From Reticulitermes speratus (Eukaryota > Arthropoda > Insecta > Blattodea > Rhinotermitidae), in contig JAJKFL010000012.1 of NCBI GenBank assembly GCA_021186555.1, forward strand, positions 2,393,244-2,457,243: a stretch of 64,000 nucleotides of DNA, in the 5' to 3' direction. This document shows, in pieces, positions 59,506-64,000 of this stretch. The notes beneath the pieces were generated by a model. That model was not told where the DNA came from, did no database searches, and saw only the letters and a list, made by a program, of their open reading frames with translations. The translations under genes were made by a program, and so were the position numbers. How positions within the stretch are numbered: the stretch's first letter is position 1; every line of letters starts with the position of its first letter.

Positions 59506-59580
59506 CATAACCCTGCGAATAAGTAATGGATCACGAATAATTGATTTTTTGGGATAATAGAGGAACATCATTTTAGTTGC

Positions 59581-60547
59581 TAACAATATTTATAGTTGTA
59601 AGATTTTTTTGGTTATATCTCTCTCGAACTTCAGTGCCAACCATCTTTTCATACGGCATATACCATTAATAAAAAACCAAGGCCATGATGTCCAAATCAT
59701 GGCAGTGTATTGTCAGTCCATCTGGTTTGGAGAAATAATGCTGCCAAAACTTTGGTTCATCTCTTTGAAGTTTACTGTTCGGTTTTGATTTATTCCTTCA
59801 TTTGTTGACTGCACAAATGTAGATTATACAGATCAAGAAATAAAATTGTTTTTATTTTAATATGTTTGTTCTCTGTGAAAGATTCAAATATAACACTGAC
59901 TGATACATTTTTCAAAATACATTTCCAAAATTCTTACTCAGTTGAGTCAATTAAAAATATTTTTAAATGTATAATGTCAAAATGCACAAGCGTGAGTGCT
60001 TTAAGTTAATGAGCATTTCGAGAACCAGGGTGGGTCCTTTGTCAGTTGAGACTAGTGACTAGTGACTGGGCTGCTTAATGCCTATGTTACACAAGGTATG
60101 TCGGATTGAAATGTGTATTCATTTGCTAGACTTTGCTACCAGGATGTTGCATACAGAATTGTATGAATTATGTAGACAAAAGAAAGACCACTTGGCTTTC
60201 AGATTGTAATTTAATGTACAGTTTATTGAACCTTTGTACAATGGAGACTAGTTGAATGGAACTTCAAGTTAAGATCAATTGAACCTGGAGTAAAACTGAA
60301 AGCTGAAGCTTGTGACATTGACATTTGACACCAGCATTGAGTTGCAAAACTGATTGTGAAGCTAGATTTATAATTTTCATAGTACACATTTCACAGCCAT
60401 TACTCCTGGAATGAAACTGCACAGACATGAAGTCAACTGGTGTTTTAATTTTGTCAGGTGGAGTTCTCGTAGTTACATTTTAAATTTTTGTTCTTTTGTG
60501 ATCTTAATATTTAATTATTGTAGACTAATTTCTTTATAGTCATGAGT
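59581..60547. other. Non-genic interval
   Basis: AT-rich; nothing recognised. Confidence 0.35.
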
Positions 60548-60690
60548 TTCTCAGCACAGAAGCCTGTGTTTGATCCCAGGTCAGTCCATGTGATGTTTGT
60601 GGTGGACAAAGTGGCACTGTCACAGGTTTCTGTCCCAGTACTTTGGTTTTGCCATCAGTATCGTTCCACCAATGCCCCATAATCCATCAC
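60548..60690 (+). mobile_element. SINE family C copy
   Basis: GTGTTTGATCCCAGGTCAGT (B box), GTGGCACTGTCACAGG and CAGTATCGTTCCACCAATGC, matching 20669-20870. Confidence 0.55.
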
Positions 60691-61189
60691 CAACACTGCA
60701 TTAATCTTAGTTACTGACAGTGTCATTAAATAACACACTTAAAAATGCATCCAAATTTAATCTTTCATATAAATATAATTATTGCTTATTTTTGAAGTTG
60801 GTGTTTTGTTTGTTTTGTACACAACATGCAACACAGTCCTCTTGCCTTATTCCTTATTTATGTGTGTACGTATGCTTTATGTATAGCCATGGTTTTTTCC
60901 TGGAGAAATGAGGACAGTACTCATGAAGCAAAACAGATTGCCATTTTTTAACTACTTCCCTTCCTTAAAGACGGAAGCATGCCAGTTTTGTATGTGCAGA
61001 TTTTCTTGTGTGCTCAGATACTCTGTTGTTTAATACACTTGGGATATGAACATGTTTATCAGAGGGAATATTGTTGTGCAAACATTACACAGGTTATGTC
61101 ACAGAGAGGCACGTTGATAGTTTTTAGTCTTACATTTGATTTATCGCTTGCCATAAGTGAGTAGATGTGTTTGTGTGTGTGTGCTTTAG

Positions 61190-61475
61190 TCATGAGTTTC
61201 TCACCGACATAATGCTGAAGACTCCAGACTTCTGGGATGTGATACTGTTGTTGGACGAGACTTTCCTGGCGTCTTGAAGTAACGTAGTGCCTTCATCTTC
61301 ATGGTGGTCAAGCAGTCCAGTTCAAGCAGTCTTTTTGGATTGCTTGATCTTCAAGATGAAGGCACTATAATCCTTTGAATATCAGGAACTCCTCACCAGC
61401 CACACAGTGTCACATCCCAGAAGACTTCAATCTTCAGCAACATTGCTGTAAGAACTTGACATCTCACAACGTAGA
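61190..61475. repeat. Foldback repeat family, near-complete copy
   Basis: Left arm TGAGTTTCTCAC...ACTTCTGGGATGTGA...GTGCCTTCATCTTCA faces right arm AAGATGAAGGCACTATAATC...TCACATCCCAGAAGACTTCA...ACATCTCACAA; about 130 bp each around a TCCAGTTCAAGCAGTCTTTT centre. This copy best shows the full architecture. Confidence 0.7.
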
Positions 61476-63280
61476 ATTGATTTCACACGTTTGACGCCTG
61501 TGATCCAGAACTTTGTTATCAGTGTGATATGGCATGATAGGAAGGATGTAACTGTGCACTTGGAGACGGATCAGATATGTTGTAACAATTTCACACAGCC
61601 ATCTCATTCTTTGTTACAAGACCACTTCACATAGCAAACTTATTATGCAGACATACAGGTGGATATTACCAACAAACCCGGCACTGAAATTAACCATAGT
61701 GCATTTGCTGCAAAGACCTGGCATCTTTTGTTTTATATAAAGTTCATCATTTATGTCTATCCTTCCATATAAAAATACCCTGTGAGCCAGTGAATTAGCA
61801 ACCAAAGAAGAGGAACTCTAAAAGTATATGTGTCATGTCCCAGACTATCTTAATCCAGAACCTTTCAGCTGTTAAACGTAAAGCTGTAAAGGCACTTGGT
61901 GAATATTTCCCAGCGGAGTTTGTTCCATATCTGGCATAAATTAGTTCTTCAGATCGCAGTGGTTAGTGTTTGTAGTACCTATTTTAGAATTTAAAAATTC
62001 GGAATTTTCCCCATGCAGTGACTTTATGTGTTCTGTATGACATAATAAACAGTTACTGGCTATTTTTGTAAGCAGCATTAACCATTTTGTCTTTTTAATG
62101 GAAATGCTCTGTGTTTTCTTTGAGGTAGGAACTATATTGTCTGGATTATTTAGATGTGCTTTAGGTTGCAAAAGGTTAAAAACTTCTGCTGATTGTGTAA
62201 AATAGGTTGGAAGTTTGTTGCATTCCTGAGAGTTTTGTAACGAAGATCAGGTGATATTAACAGGATGGTTGTCCTGAGCCTGGAGCTCAACAGTGAAGTC
62301 CCACTGCTGTGACATGGCTCCACGACGGCAGTCGGACAGCCTTACTTCTGATGTGATGCCTGATTCCAGACACTGTCCAGATGATAACAGTACAACAGCC
62401 CGTCCATGACGGCTCCATTTCTATAGACAATGAATAACACTCCTATAGACAGTGCATGACATTTCCACTATTAGACAGATGACATTGACATTTCTCAATA
62501 CATACGGCTTCACCCGCAAACGTAATCAATTCAGGTTTGCTAACAATCAAATGTAAGCGGAAAACATGGATGTCTTATGTAAAGGGTTTAAGGTTAATTT
62601 CCCGACTGAACTTGACTGATGGACTGGATGTCTGCGTTAAGACAGTAGCACTACTGCTTCACATCTGCAAGGTCCCATGTTCAACTCTCAGCCTGGACAC
62701 CAGTTACCCTGAGTATCATTTCTTGCGATTGTCCTTCAACTATGTAGCCAAACGTCAGGATAATGCTGCCAATTAGATCATGACTGCTTGCTTCCAAGCC
62801 CTTTCTATTTCATTGTTCACTAATTGTCCTGTCATTCAGTGACGTAGGTGAGCTGCCGAGAGCATCTTTAAATAAACCAGGTGTGCATAAGGTTTATAAA
62901 CATAAGGATTCGGGTCTTTGGGATGTAACGTTTGCTTGAGTGTGTTTCAAATTAATATAGTGCCATCCTCTTCAGGGGTGGAGAGGTCCCAGAAGAACTA
63001 CAACTGGCTGCTAATGTTCTGTGGACACACTGAAGGTTCCACTGCTGCCAGCATTTAGATCCCTCGGCTTACTTGATCACTACGTGTCAGTTGCACAGCA
63101 ACATCCACTGACCCACAACTTCACAGCATGCTGTAACTCAGTGTCACATGCTAAGATCAGGGAGGTCAAGTGATACTTCTTTAATCTGCTGGCTGTGCCT
63201 TGTAGATCACTGATGTAACAGATCATCTGTAGTATGTTTATATCGTCTCAAAATCTACTTTCCAGTGATCGCCACCTCCG
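61476..63280. other. Non-genic interval
   Basis: Short frames only. A dispersed module (GAGGTAGGAACTATATTG near 62125) matches 10290 and 20595; a foldback fragment lies near 62895-63010. Confidence 0.4.
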
Positions 63281-63287
63281 TGGTCAG

Positions 63288-63705
63288 TGGGTCCATGGAG
63301 CCTTGATACACAGTCATTTGCAGAGGTTAGGTGCCGACAGTGGGTCTGTGGGGCCTTGATACACAGTCATTTGGAGAGGTTAGGTGCCGACAGTGGGTCT
63401 GTGGGGCCTTGATACACAGTCATTTGGAGGGGTTAGGTGCCGACTGGGTCCGTGGGGCCTTGATACACAATCATTGCAAAGGTTAGGTGCCGACAGTGGG
63501 TCTGTGGGGCCTTGATACACAGTCATTTGCAGAGGTTAGGTGCCGACGGTGGGTCTGTGGGGCCTTGATACACAGTCATTTGGAGAGGTTAGGTGCCGAC
63601 AGTGGGTCCGTAGGGGCCTTGATACACAATCATTTGGAGAGGTTAGGTGCCGACATTGGGTCCATGGGGCCTTGATAGACAGTCATTTGCAGGGGTTAGG
63701 TGCCA
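63288..63705. repeat. Minisatellite, about 53-bp unit, 8 copies
   Basis: Unit GTGGGTCTGTGGGGCCTTGA then TACACAGTCATTTGGAGAGG and TTAGGTGCCGACA. Some copies lack a few bases. Confidence 0.9.
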
Positions 63706-63744
63706 TTACTAAAGAATTTCAGGATGGTGAATATCGAGTCCATC

Positions 63745-63970
63745 CACTTATCATCCCCCTTGTCTTGAGTACATACACTTCACCTACTCTTTCTCATTCT
63801 TCTCCTCCTTACTCTTCTCCTTACCCTCCTATTTCTCTTTCACCATCCCTTCCTCTTCTCCTCCTTATCCTTCTTTTGTCTCCTCCTCATTTTCCTTCTC
63901 CCTTCTTTGCACTTTGTGTGTGTTGCCTAGCAATGAAGCTTCTCCATCTACTCTCTCTCCCTTTCCATGC
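63745..63970. repeat. Pyrimidine-rich tract
   Basis: Plus strand is almost all C and T (CTTCTCCTCCTTACTC and similar) for over 200 bases. Confidence 0.7.
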
Positions 63971-64000
63971 CTCCTCCTCCTTGTGCATGACATCTTACAT

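Larger units (their letters stand above)
58890..59580. mobile_element. Hammerhead-family element, diverged
   Basis: Inward-facing hammerhead-like motifs lie near both ends (minus 58963-59001, plus 59463-59505), as in copies 4939 and 17099. AT-rich interior without an open frame. Clean terminal repeats were not found, so limits are approximate. Confidence 0.45.

Noticed and set aside
63745-63970. Pyrimidine-rich tract as a possible promoter or triplex element.
   Set aside because: It is simple low-complexity sequence at the window edge with nothing nearby to support a regulatory role.

Overview
The window looks like a piece of a large, repeat-rich insect genome. A cockroach, termite or other polyneopteran would fit, but the taxon is an inference. 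The grounds are small exons with GT-AG borders separated by kilobase introns, several tRNA-derived SINE families, a jockey/CR1-type LINE, many minisatellites and almost no open coding space.

Layout. (1) 1-1243 holds exons of a coiled-coil protein (+) that runs in from the left and that I do not recognise. (2) About 1.35-10.4 kb has no gene; it holds SINEs, foldback repeats and palindromic elements. (3) 10473-43622 (+) is the main content: one 23-exon gene of about 33 kb, assembled by hand with every intron phase matching. It encodes a protein of about 1,290 residues with the order adenylation (A) - carrier protein (T) - thioester reductase (R1) - short-chain dehydrogenase (R2). This is the architecture of the fungal ATRR enzymes that reduce glycine betaine to choline. 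The A domain activates a carboxylate, the phosphopantetheinyl arm of T carries the thioester, R1 releases it as an aldehyde with NADPH, and the SDR domain would reduce the aldehyde to an alcohol. The usual aspartate that holds an alpha-amino group is missing from the A domain, which fits a substrate without a free alpha-amine. (4) 44-45.5 kb is repeat debris. (5) About 45.55-55.58 kb may be a second gene (+): a CpG-richer start with an ATG directly before a splice donor, two internal exon candidates, a terminal exon and an AATAAA. It also holds a 663-bp macrosatellite and a dead LINE. (6) 55.6-64 kb has no recognised host gene; it holds a broken endonuclease-like fragment, hammerhead-bearing elements, foldbacks, a 53-bp minisatellite and a pyrimidine-rich tract.

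The most unusual signals are where repeats meet splice sites in the ATRR-like gene. Three minisatellites begin at or duplicate a 5' splice site (exons 11, 13 and 20). The one after exon 20 holds 25 copies of the donor in 57-bp steps, and the only reading frame that joins to exon 21 uses that donor. A SINE inserted at the start of exon 9 duplicated the 3' splice site inside its own target-site duplication. Separately, a family of palindromic elements with hammerhead-ribozyme cores, 10-14 bp target duplications and a shared 3' end is scattered through the window. The ATRR-like gene also shows four single-base losses in coding exons, three of them in homopolymers. Assembly error is the simplest reading, but a young pseudogene cannot be excluded.
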